The translations under genes were made by a program, and so were the position numbers. A DNA stretch of 64,000 nt, taken from Beta vulgaris subsp. vulgaris (Eukaryota; Streptophyta; Magnoliopsida; Caryophyllales; Amaranthaceae). The notes under the pieces are model-generated. The model was given only the letters and a program-made list of their open reading frames with translations, was not told the DNA's origin and searched no databases. The stretch covers positions 22,533,929 to 22,597,928 of the forward strand of contig NC_079209.1 in the NCBI RefSeq assembly GCF_026745355.1. The letters run 5' to 3'. Positions 50,209 to 61,100 of this stretch are shown in pieces (the first letter of the stretch is position 1; the number at the start of each line of letters is the position of its first letter).

Positions 50209-51220
50209 ATGGCATCCGAGATGGACAAACTTGCTATGGCCATGAGTGAATTGGGTTGTTCACAAAGTGCCTTGGCACAATCTCACACTGAGTCATGTAA
50301 CCACATGGGGAGGATGGAGGTACGCCTAGATGCCATTGCTAGCATCATCACCAAGAAACTGGATCCAAATAGTGCGACATATATGGGCGCAAATTCAGAA
50401 GATGAAGGTAAGGAAAGTGAGGCAAGATCATCAAAGAACACCTACCAAGATGATCGTGGCTTGAAGCTAGATGACTATACTGGAGAAGGCAATCCAGAAG
50501 ACTTGTTGGAGTGGATTTGCCAACTAGAAAAGGTGAGTGATTATAGGGGCTTTGATGATAAAAACAAGTTCAAAGTGGCTGCTATTAGACTCACGAAGTA
50601 TGCTGGGATATGGCTTGAAGGATTGCACGCAAAAGGCCAAGAAAGGCAAAGCCAAGATGTGTAGTTGGGACAAATTGAAAGGGAAACTCAAAGATAAGTT
50701 CTTGCCTGATGATTATGAACAAAAGCAGTTCATAAAACTCACATCCATAAGCCAAAACAATCTAAGTGTACACGAATACACCATGGAGTTTGAGAAGCTA
50801 GGGCTTATATGTGTAGAAGAGAAAGAGATGCACAAAACAGCAAGGTATATTAAAGGCTTGAATAGGAACATAGCCAAGAGGGTCGAAGTTTCTACCTATC
50901 ACTCTTTTGCGGATGTGACTAAATTGGCTAAGAAGTTTGAAGAACATGACAAGGAAGAGAGGCCTAAGGGGACGTACCCACCTAGGTATGACTCTAATGC
51001 AAAGGGAAAGGTTACTACTCCTTACACAAAGTGGACAGAAGGTTCTAAAACTAACAATACACCTAAAGAAGACACTTCTAGTGAGAAGACCAAAGTGACT
51101 GTACCTAAGGAAAAGTTTGAGGAGTTGAGGAAGTGCTTCAAGTGTCAAGGAAGAGGACACATAGCAAGCAATTGTCCTACCAAGAAATCTCTCACCATGA
51201 GGAAATACTTAGCCTTATAA
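50209..51220 (+). pseudogene. gag of the gypsy element (one frameshift)
   Basis: The start is ATG 50209 (MASEMDKLAMAMSELG..). The capsid core is LKLDDYTGEGNPEDLLEWI and FKVAAIRLTKYAGIWLEGL. A frameshift near 50635-50665 moves to the next frame (WDKLKGKLKDKFLPDDYEQK..), and the chain ends with the zinc knuckle CFKCQGRGHIASNC at about 51134-51175 and a stop at 51218. It would form the particle shell and bind RNA. Confidence 0.88.
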
Positions 51221-51660
51221 GAAGAAGAAAGTATGTATGAGTTCATCCCTGAAGAAGAGCAAAACATGGGAGAAGATGATGAAGAAGAGGATGCTTTTGT
51301 AGAGGATGATACAAGGCTTATAGGGGTGGTTCGACACACCTTACACGTGGATCATACACCTAATATGGCGCAAAGGGAGAACCTTTTCCACACTAGATGC
51401 AAGGTGGGTGAGTATACATACAATGTGATAATAGATAGTGGTTCTTGCACTAATGTTATTGCATCTGAAGTGGTGTCTAAACTCAACCTAACCACAAGAG
51501 TACACCCTAAACCTTACAAATTGAGTTGGTTGGATGATAGCACTGGCATGAGGGTGAAGAAGCAAGCCCTTATTTCGTTCTCCATAGGAGGTTATATGGA
51601 TGAACTATGGGGTGATATGTTGCCTATGAGTGCATGCCATCGTCTACTTGGAAGACCATG
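51221..51660 (+). pseudogene. Aspartic protease part of gag-pol, cut off by the inverted LTR
   Basis: An acidic linker is followed by an aspartic-protease-like domain with YNVIIDSGSCTNVIASEVV (DSG active site) and MLPMSACHRLLGRP at the end. Coding similarity stops at 51660, where the reverse-oriented LTR begins. The matching continuation lies on the minus strand ending at 57476. Confidence 0.88.
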
Positions 51661-52292
51661 TGATATGATTACTAAACCAAGAAGTCTAATAATCAAGTAT
51701 AAAAGTCGAACAAGGATATGAATTTACTCAAGATCACTCCTAAAACTTGAATAAAGACTCTAAACACTCTTAAAACACTCCTGAATTAAGATGTTTAACA
51801 CTAAGTATTCAACACTCCTGAAGAATAATTAATGGTTTCAATTGTTGAGCAAGCAAGCAAACAATCAAGAAGGTTTTAAACAAAATCTAATCTAAGTATT
51901 ATTGAATAAAGTCGCCCCTTATATAGGGTACAAACTATGCTAATCCAACTAGAACTAGCTATGTTAATCTAACTAGAAAAACATAAACTTATCCTACTCT
52001 AAGTATTATAATCACACGCCTAAAGATAACATGAACAAGCCTTATGTTTATCTTGTAAAACATAAAATCTATCTATAACATAGCAAGCCTAACAAAACTA
52101 GGATTCTATGTTGTGTCCAAGAAGTAATCCTAACAGAACTAGGATTCTTGTTCACTCCATGCCACGCCACTTTCCAAGTCCCAAGTTACCACACAAGCCA
52201 ACACTTGATTCTTATGCTTCATTTCGAACCCCAAGGTGTCCATGATCAAGTCAATAGACTCATAGCTAACAAGTGCCTTTGCATCCATATCA
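51661..52292 (-). repeat. Reverse-oriented LTR inside the gypsy element
   Basis: This is a full-length inverse copy of the outer LTRs (632 bp, TGATAT..ATATCA). It is preceded by CCATG. On its other side a polypurine tract (minus strand GTGGAGGGGGAGAA, 52293-52306) and the pol C-terminus adjoin it, so this end is a genuine 3'-LTR junction that has been turned around. Confidence 0.95.
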
Positions 52293-52414
52293 TTCTCCCC
52301 CTCCACAAAAGAATTTGCCCTCAAATTCTCATCATCATAGTAAGGAGATAGATCACCCAAATTGAAAGTAGCACTTACATTCCCAAACTTTTCTGGCAAA
52401 TCTATCTTGTAAGC
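52293..52414 (-). pseudogene. C-terminal end of integrase, separated from pol by a solo LTR
   Basis: On the minus strand it encodes AYKIDLPEKFGNVSATFN, then LGDLSPYYDD.. The open frame goes through the polypurine tract into the LTR for about 45 more residues. Its upstream partner lies at 54752 and beyond. Both copies of TAAGC from the solo-LTR target duplication are visible. Confidence 0.88.
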
Positions 52415-54751
52415 TGTAACAGCCCGTATTTTAAGCATGTTTTAAATTAAGTAATTGTGTTTATTAGTTTAACTAAACTTTATATCAAACAGAGATTACT
52501 AAGAAAGATTATTTTAAATACAATTATGATGGTGTGGATTTTATCAAATTGAAGTATTTAGTAAATGATTTTAAGCTTAAAAAGAAAACAGAAAGAAAAA
52601 CCCATCCTTTGAGTTCTTATTCTTCCTCGTGTCACCCATCTAAAAAGCCAGAGCAACAACACTCCTCCTTCGTGTCAAAAGGAGCAAAAGCTCTAATTTT
52701 GGTTTCAATCTCATATAAATACTCCATAAAAACAGATTAATGCTCCTAATATTCAGTTATATAGAAAAGTGAAAACCCAATTCATCAGTTTCATTCTTAC
52801 ATCTCCTCTCTCTCTCTCAAAGAGTTGTTCTCCTTTGGATTTCTGTTGTTGTGTACATTCTCCGTCGGTGGTCCTTGTCGGCGTTCTCCCGGTGCTGCGG
52901 CGCTGCCACAACCGTCAGTTGGGCTGCTGCCCTTCTTTCTTTTCCATCTGTTTTGTCGGTGTCCCGGTTCTTCCACCGTCGCTGCATTATTTTCTCTCTC
53001 CTCTGCTTCTGCGGTGTTGCTGCCGCTATCGTGATGCCGCCACCGGTGTTCTGCTGGTGTTGTCGGTGCCGCTCTTGTCTTGGTGTTGTTGCTGTTGTCG
53101 GTGTTGGTTGGTGTTCTGGCGCCTTCACTGTTACTGTGCGTCGGTGTTGGCGTTGTTGTTGTGCTGCTGCCATGGCTTGCTCCCCTCTTGTTGTTTGTCC
53201 CTGCTTAATTTCAGCAGAGGTACAATACTTCTCTCCTTAAAAGAATTCACTTAGAGATTGTGATTATTTGTTTTGATTAATTAAGTTAGGCCTAAAACTG
53301 GTTTTGCTATACAAATATGTTTTTGATTTGTAAATTGAAAATCATATTTTAGTTGGATTTTTGTTTTGAAGATTTGAATTTGATTAGCAAATTGATTGTG
53401 GAACATGAGTTTAATTATGGAATCGATTGGTGTCTTAGTTAATTATTGCAAAATTGGTATAGTGACAATTGTTATGGTGGATATAGTTAAAATGATTATT
53501 GTACTGAAGACAATCAGTATTGTTAGTGGAGTAAGATTTATGAGTTCTAGATAAAGACTATTAGCTTTATTTATGAAATTCTTAATTAGTAAGCATATGG
53601 AGATGATGTATGGAATAAAGTCAACGATTATAAGAAGTTAGATGATGTTCGTTTTGGCTATTGGATTTAATATAGAATGGTAAAGAACTTTGTATACAAG
53701 ATTATCATAGTTCTGCAATCAGGAATTGATAAAGGAAAATACTTAACTATCATTATTATGGTTGACGAGGGAGTTATGAAGACTAGCTATGATTAGTAGA
53801 GAAGCTGAAGAAATTTAAGATTTTTCAAGAGTTGCTATGCGCCTGTGTTAAGCCACTCGAGGTAACCTTTATGTTCAGCAAAATGAATCTACATGCCCAT
53901 GTTATATTGTGTTTTCAATATCATACATTGTTTATAGTCATGGCCATGGTTATAGATGCATCTTCATGTATGGATTTGTGAAATATATATGACTTTGTTA
54001 TATTATTGGAATTGTTCGGAAACTATAAAGTATTCTAGAAATGTGATTTGAGTATGATAATGAGGAAATGTTTTCGAAATGGTTTTAGCTGGCTTAGTTT
54101 ATGAACTGAGATGAATAGTGGGTAAGGTACAGGTGGAGTAAAATGATTCGTATATGAGTTAAGACCAGATAAGGTCGAATATTAAGTTATGTTATAAGCC
54201 TGTACTTGCCAGCGATTTATGTAATGTAATTAAGCTATGCCAGCGATATAGTTAAAAGATGATTTATTTCCGAACAATTACCAAGTTGTTTCTGATATGA
54301 AAAATGTTTGCGAACCAAAACTTTTTTGACGGGCTGAAGTAAAGTTACTGAGTTTTTCGCTCATTTTAGTTTTTGTTTTTGTTTTGTATTTTTCTCTATA
54401 ATTTCCAGGTTTGTATTGGGAGCTCATAGTGGATCGAAATTAAAGAGTTGATTATTGAATTGTAAATATATTAGTGATTCGAAGTTAGATATAGAATATA
54501 AGTTATTGAATATTAAGTTCTCATTTGATGTTTCAGTACTGTATTGTTTTGGGATTCGAGTAAAGTATTATAAAATCAGGTATTGGTTTTGAAGTTATTA
54601 TGTTGTGGGCCCTGACCCACAGGTCCAGAATCGCTTCATAGGTTTATTCCGCTGTAAGATAATGAATGTAGTTCGAGATTATTAAGTGTTAATTGAGTTT
54701 TATAAATGGTAAGTATGATTAGCTAGCAGCTCGAAAGTGCGGGTTGTTACA
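52415..54751. mobile_element. Solo LTR of another retrotransposon, 2,337 bp, TSD TAAGC
   Basis: It starts TGTAACAGCCCG and ends CGGGTTGTTACA, the inverted TGTAACA..TGTTACA termini seen on long-LTR gypsy elements. TAAGC flanks it at 52410-52414 and 54752-54756. It interrupts the integrase between SAY and KIDL. It contains a promoter-like CATATAAATACTCC near 52720 and a pyrimidine-rich leader. No internal genes exist, so unequal LTR recombination most likely removed the rest. Confidence 0.93.
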
Positions 54752-57476
54752 TAAGCACTATCTCCAATGACTTCAATCACCTCAAATAGTCCATCAGCTC
54801 GAGGCATGAGTTTGTTCTTCCTTTTGCTAGGAAACCTTTCCTTCCTCAAATGTATCCATACAAGATCACCAACCTTGAACCTATGTTGTTTGCGCCCCTT
54901 GTTAGCTCTTGTCTTGTATTGGATGTTCATCTTCTCAATCCTTGCCTTCACTTGTTCACAAGTTTTGTTGAATGCTTCTAATCTCTTGTTTGCATCCATA
55001 TGTATATCATCTTTAGGCATTGCAACAAAATCAATAGGAAGTAAGGGATTGACACCATATACTACCTCGAATGGTGAATGAGATGTAGTAGATGAATGTG
55101 CTCTATTATAAGCAAATTCTGCATGAGCAAGCTTGATATCCCAATCCTTTTGTGTCTTACTCACCAAGCCTCTTAGCAAAGCTCCCAATGTGCGATTTGT
55201 CACCTCAGTTTGGCCATCTGTTTGAGGATGATGAGTAGTACTAAAGAGTAACTTAGTACCAACCATGCGCCACAAGCATCTCCAAAAGTGACTTAGGAAT
55301 TTAGAATCCCTATCAGATACAATGCTACTTGGTATTCCATGTAGCTTAATGATCTCTCTAAAGTATAAATCAGTTACATGTGTTGCATCATCAGTCTTGT
55401 GTATAGGAACAAAGTGAGCCATTTTAGAGAAACGATCCACAAACACCATTATGACATCTTTCCCCCCTCTGAGTTCGAGGCAACCCTACTATAAAATCCA
55501 TGTTCACACTATCCAATGGTTGATTAGGAATTGGTAAAGATGTATAGAGACCTTTGTGGAAGGTACTCTTAGCCTTTTGACAAGTAGCACAATGTGTAAC
55601 CACCAAGTGAACATCCTTTATCATGTGTGGCCAATAGAAATTCTCTTGCAATGTATCAAGAGTCTTTTGAACTCCAAAATGTCCAGCCACTCCTCCACTA
55701 TGGACCTCCCTTACTAGAAGCCCTCTCACGCCACACTTAGGCACACATAAATTGTTTCCCTTAAAAAGGAAACCTTCATGTATCACATAGAGACCTTCTG
55801 GTCGAGCCATCTTTTCCTTGAAATCCACATCTTCTTTGTATAGCTCCTTTAGGCGCTCGAACCCTAACACTTGTGCATCCACAATTGTTAACAAGTAAGA
55901 ACGTCTAGATAATGCATTTGCCTTACCTTCCTTATACTTTGAAGAGAATGTGAATGATTGAAGAAACTCCACCCACTTAGCATGTCTATGATTGAGCTTT
56001 TGTTGGCCATGGATGTACTTCAAAGCTTCATGATCAGAATGAAGGATGAATGGTTTTGGTCTAAGATATTGTGACCAATAATCCAAGGCACGTACAATGG
56101 CATAGAACTCTCGATCATAGTTAGAATAATTGAGTTTAGCACCACTCAACTTTTCACTAAAGTATGAAATTGGACGCTTCTCATGCAAGAGAACAACTCC
56201 AATCCCTACACCACTTGCATCACACTCCACCTCAAATAGCTTGTGGAAGTTAGGTAATGTTAAAACAGGCGCACAACATAATTTACCTTTGATGTCTTCA
56301 AGTGCTCATTGTGCTAAGGAAGTCCAAGTAAACTCTCCTTTCTTCATTAGCTCTGTGATAGGTGCCATGATGGAAGAAAAGTTTCGAATGAATCTCCTAT
56401 AAAAGGATGCCAATCCATGAAAACTTCGACACTCAGATACATTATTGGGTGCTAACCAAGATGAAATTGCTTTACCTTCTCAGGATCAACATGAACTCCT
56501 TCTTGTGACACAATGTATCCCAAAAACGCCCCCTATGTACGAGAAACTCACACTTCTCCAGCTTACCATAGAGTTGTTGTTCTCTTAATTTCATGAAGAG
56601 GCTACGTAGGTGTTGCAAGTGCTCCTCGACACTCTTGCTATAGATTAGTATGTCATCTAGGTAGACAACCACAAACTTGTTAAGGAAAGGACGAAGTACC
56701 TCAATCATCAATCTCATGAAGGAACTAGGCGCATTACACAAGCCAAAGGGCATGACCATCTACTCATACAACCATTGCTTTGTCTTGAATGCTGTTTTCC
56801 ACTCATCTCCTTCTAATTCTCATTTGGTGATAGCCACTTTGAAGATCAATCTTAGAGAAGATTGATGCACCATGTAATTCATCCAACATATCCTCCAATC
56901 TAGGCATAGGGAACCTATACTTGACTGTGATGTTGTTGATTGCCCTACTATCTATACACATCCTTCATGTACCATCCTTCTTAGGGACTAGCAATGCTGG
57001 CACAGCACACAAACTCATGCTTTCCCTCACATACCCTTTCTCAATGAGGTCTTCAATTTGGTATTCAACTCCCTAGAAGCCACTGGATCACATCTATAAG
57101 CAGGCTTGTTAGGTAATGGTGCGCCTGGTACAAGATCAATAGCATGTTCAATACCTCTCAAAGGTGGGAGTCCTTGTGGTAACTCCTTAGGGAAGACATC
57201 TTCAAATTCGTGCATAAAAACTTCAAGTTGTTCATTGTTAGGAGCTTTGACACTTGTGGTCACTTGTCTCACAACCTTAGCATAAGCACAACCTTCTTCC
57301 TCCACCTCATGTTCGAACTCTTTAGAATTTAGGAAGTAACTTGGTGTCTTAGGTGGTTGTTTAGGCGCCACTTGGTTAGGAGCTAGGGGATGTAGTCGAA
57401 CCCTCTTTGAGCCAACCAACACAGAATACACATTAGAATCTCCCTCATGGATGACCTTCCTATCAAACTGCCATGG
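54752..57476 (-). pseudogene. Inverted pol: reverse transcriptase, RNase H, integrase
   Basis: Reading the minus strand from 57476 down: a linker (WQFDRKVIHEGDSN..), reverse transcriptase (FEDVFPKELPQGLPP; then a frame-broken part with [12 protein letters not shown] and [13 protein letters not shown] at about 56650), RNase H (MECDASGVGIGVVL..HSDHEALKYI), a zinc H2C2 motif (GHFGVQKTLDTL..CATCQKAKS), and the integrase core (MDFIVGLPR, VSDRDSKFLSHFW, HHPQTDGQTEVTNR) with the motif VGDLVWIHLRKERFPSKR. Several frameshifts and stops (near 55450, 56250-56470, 56760-57030) disable it. The domain order RT-RH-INT is diagnostic for Ty3/gypsy. Confidence 0.92.
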
Positions 57477-58110
57477 TGATATGGATGCAAAGGCACTTGT
57501 TAGCCGTGAGCCTATTGACTTGATCATGGACACCTTGGGGTTCGAAATGAAGCATAAAAATCAAGTGTTGGCTTGTGTGGTAACTTGGGACTTGGAAAGT
57601 GGCGTGGCATGGAGTGAAGAAGAATCCTAGTTCTGTTAGGATTACTTCTTGGACACAATATAGAATCCTAGTTCTGTTAGGCTTGCTATGTTATAGATAG
57701 ATTTTATGTTTTACAAGATAAACATGGGGCTTGTTCATGTTATCTATAGGCGTGTGATTAATAATACTTAGAGTAGGATAAGTTTATGTTTTTCTAGTTA
57801 GATTAACATAGCTAGTTCTAGTTGGATTAGCATAAGTTGTACCCTATATAAGGGACGACTTTATTCAATAATACTTAGATCAGATTTTATTTAAAACCTT
57901 CTTGATTGTTTGCTTGCTTGCTTAACAATTGAAAACATTAATTATTCTTCAAAAGTGTTGAATACTTAGTGTTAAACATCTTAATTCAGGAGTGTTTTAA
58001 GAGTGTTTAGAGTCTTTATTCAAGTTTTCAGGAGTGATCTTGAGTAAATTCATATCCTTGTTCGACTTTTATACTTGATTATTAGACTTCTTGGTTTAGT
58101 AATCATATCA
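57477..58110 (+). repeat. Right LTR of the inverted gypsy element
   Basis: This 634-bp direct copy of the left LTR has about 20 differences, which suggests an insertion that is not very recent. On its left lies CCATGG and the inverted pol; on its right lie the GTAAT target duplication and the tandem array. Confidence 0.95.
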
Positions 58111-61100
58111 GTAATACAACATATAGACAAGTTGGAACCAAGGTAAGCCATTTTAGCCTATTTTAGGCCATTTTCCTTCAAATTGAATGAATATGAATAG
58201 TTTCATGCTAGTTTAAGTTGTAAATAACTCAAACATATCATATACACTTAGTTTCATGTGTTTAAAGTAGTTTTAATTGGTGATACAACATATAGACAAG
58301 TTGGAACCAAAATAAGCCATTTTAGCCTATTTTGGCCCATTTCCTTCAAAATAAATGAATATGAATAATTTCATGCTAGTTTAAGTTGTAAACACCTCAA
58401 ACATATCATATATACTTAGTTTCATGTGTTTAATAGTAGTTTTGATTGGTAATACAACATATAGACAAGTTGGAACGAAATTATGCCATTTAGCCTTTTT
58501 TGGGCCATTTTCCTTCAAATTGAATAAATATGAATAGTTTCATGTTAGTTTAAGTTGTAAACACCTCAAACATATCATATATACTTAGTTTCATGTTTTT
58601 AATAGTATTTTTTTAGGTAATACAACATATAGACAAGTTGGAACCAATATAAGCCATTTTAAACTATTCTGAGCCATTTTCCTTCAAATTTAATGAATTT
58701 GAATAGTTTCATGCTAGTTTATGCTGTAAACACCTCAAACATATCATATACACTTAGTTTCATGTGTATAATAGTAGTTTTGATTGGTAATACAACATAT
58801 AGCAAGTTGGAACCAAAATAAGCCATTTTAGCCTATTTGGGCCATTTTCCCTCAAAATGAATGAATATGAATAGTTTCATGCTAGTTTAAGCTGTAAATA
58901 CTTTAAACATATCATATATACTTAGTTTCATGTGTTTAATAATAGTTTTGATTGGTAATACAAAATATAGGCAAGTTAGAACCAAAATAAGCCATTTTAG
59001 CCTATGTTGGGCCATTTTCCTTCAAAATGAATGAATATGAATACTTTCATGCTAGTTTAAGTTGTAAGCACCTCAAACATATCATATCTACTTAGTTTCA
59101 TTTTAATAGTAGTTTTGATTGGTAATACAAAATATAGACATGTTGGAACAAAAATAAGCTATTTTAGCGTATTTTGGGCCATTTTCCTTCAAATTGAATG
59201 AATATGAATAGTTATATGCTAGTTTAAGCTGTAAACACCTCAAACATATCATATATACTTAGTTTCATGTGTTTAATTGTAGTTGTGATTGGTAATACAA
59301 CATATAGACAAGTTGGAACCAAAATAAGCCATTTTAGCCTATTTTGTGCCATTTTCTTTCAAAATGAATAAATATGAATAGTTTCATGCTAGTTTAAGCT
59401 GTAAACACTTGAAACATATCATATATACTTAGTTTCATGTGTTTAATAGTATTTTTGATTAGTAATACAAAATATAGGCAAGTTGGAACCAAAATAAGCC
59501 ATTTTAGCCTATTTTGGGCCATTTTCCTTCAAAATGAATGAATATGAATACTTTCATGCTAGTTTAAGTTGTAAGCACCTCAAACATATCATATATACTT
59601 AGTTTCATGTTTAATAGTAGTTTTGATTGGTAATACAAAATATAGACATGTTGGAACAAAATTAAGCTATTTTAGCCTATTTTGGGCCATTTTCCTTCAA
59701 ATTGAATGAATATGAATAGTTACATGCTAGTTTAAGTTGTAAACACCTCAAACATAACATATATACTTAGTTCATGTGTTTAATAGTAGTTTTGATTGGT
59801 AATACAACATATAGACAAGTTTGAACCAAAATAAGCCATTTTAGCCTATTTTCGCCCATTTCCTTCAAAATAAATGAATATGAATAATTTCAAGCTAGTT
59901 TAAGTTGTAAACACCTCAAACATATCATATATTCTTAGTTTCATGTGTTTAATAGTAGTTTTGATTGGTAATACAACATATAGACAAGTTGGAACGAAAT
60001 TATGCCATTTAGCCGTTTTTGGGCCATTTTCCTTCAAATTGAATGAATATGAATAGTTTCATGCTAGTTTAAGTTGTAAGCACCTCAAACATATCATATA
60101 TACTTAGTTTCATGTGTTTAATAGTATTTTTGTTAGGCAATACAACATATAAACAAGTTGGAACCAATATAAGCCATTTTAAACTATTCTGAGGCATTTT
60201 CCTTGAAATTGAATGAATATTAATAGTTTCATGCTAGTTTAACTTGTAAACATATCAAACATATCATATATACTTAGTTTCATGTGTTTATAGTAGTTTT
60301 GATTGGTAATACAACTTATAGACAAGTTGGAACCAAAATAAGCCATTTTAGCCAATTTTGGGCCATTTTCCTTCAAAATAAATGAATATGAAGATTTCAT
60401 GCTAGTTTAAGCTGTAAACACTTTGAACATATCATATATACTTAGTTTCATGTGTTTAATAGTAGTTTTTATTGGTAATACAACATATAGACAAGTTGGA
60501 ACGAAATTATGCCATTTAGCCTTTTTTGGGCCATTTTCCTTCAAATTGAATAAATATGAATAGTTTCATGTTAGTTTAAGTTGTAAACACCTCAAACATA
60601 TCATATATACTTAGTTTCATGTTTTTAATAGTATTTTTTTAGGTAATACAACATATAGACAAGTTGGAACCAATATAAGCCATTTTAAACTATTCTGAGC
60701 CATTTTCCTTCAAATTTAATGAATATGAATAGTTTCATGCTAGTTTATGCTGTAAACACCTCAAACATATCATATACACTTAGTTTCATGTGTATAATAG
60801 TAGTTTTGATTGGTAATACAACATATAGACAAGTTGGAACCAAAATAAGCCATTTTAGCCTATTTTGGGCCATTTTCCCTCAAAATGAATGAATATGAAT
60901 AGTTTCATGCTAGTTTAAGCTGTAAATACTTTAAACATATCATATATACTTAGTTTCATGTGTTTAATAATAGTTTTGATTGGTAATACAAAATATAGGC
61001 AAGTTAGAACCAAAATAAGCCATTTTAGCCTATGTTGGCCATTTTCCTTCAAAATGAATGAATATGAATACTTTCATGCTAGTTTAAGTTGTAAGCACCT

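Larger units (their letters stand above)
49308..58110 (+). mobile_element. Ty3/gypsy retrotransposon with inverted pol half, TSD GTAAT
   Basis: The outer LTRs (49308-49940 and 57477-58110, TGATAT..ATATCA, roughly 97% alike) are flanked by GTAAT on both sides (49303-49307 and 58111-58115), cutting a 170-bp repeat unit. gag and protease read on the plus strand up to 51660. A third LTR in reverse (51661-52292) follows, then the end of pol, a solo LTR insertion and the rest of pol, all on the minus strand, up to the right LTR. CCATG borders the two inner LTR junctions. This fits an inversion between a nested solo LTR and the 3' LTR. Confidence 0.95.

Noticed and set aside
52769..53254. Cys/Leu-rich 161-codon protein in the solo LTR
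   Set aside because: It lies in the transcribed leader of an LTR and is matched by an equally open antisense frame. No domain.
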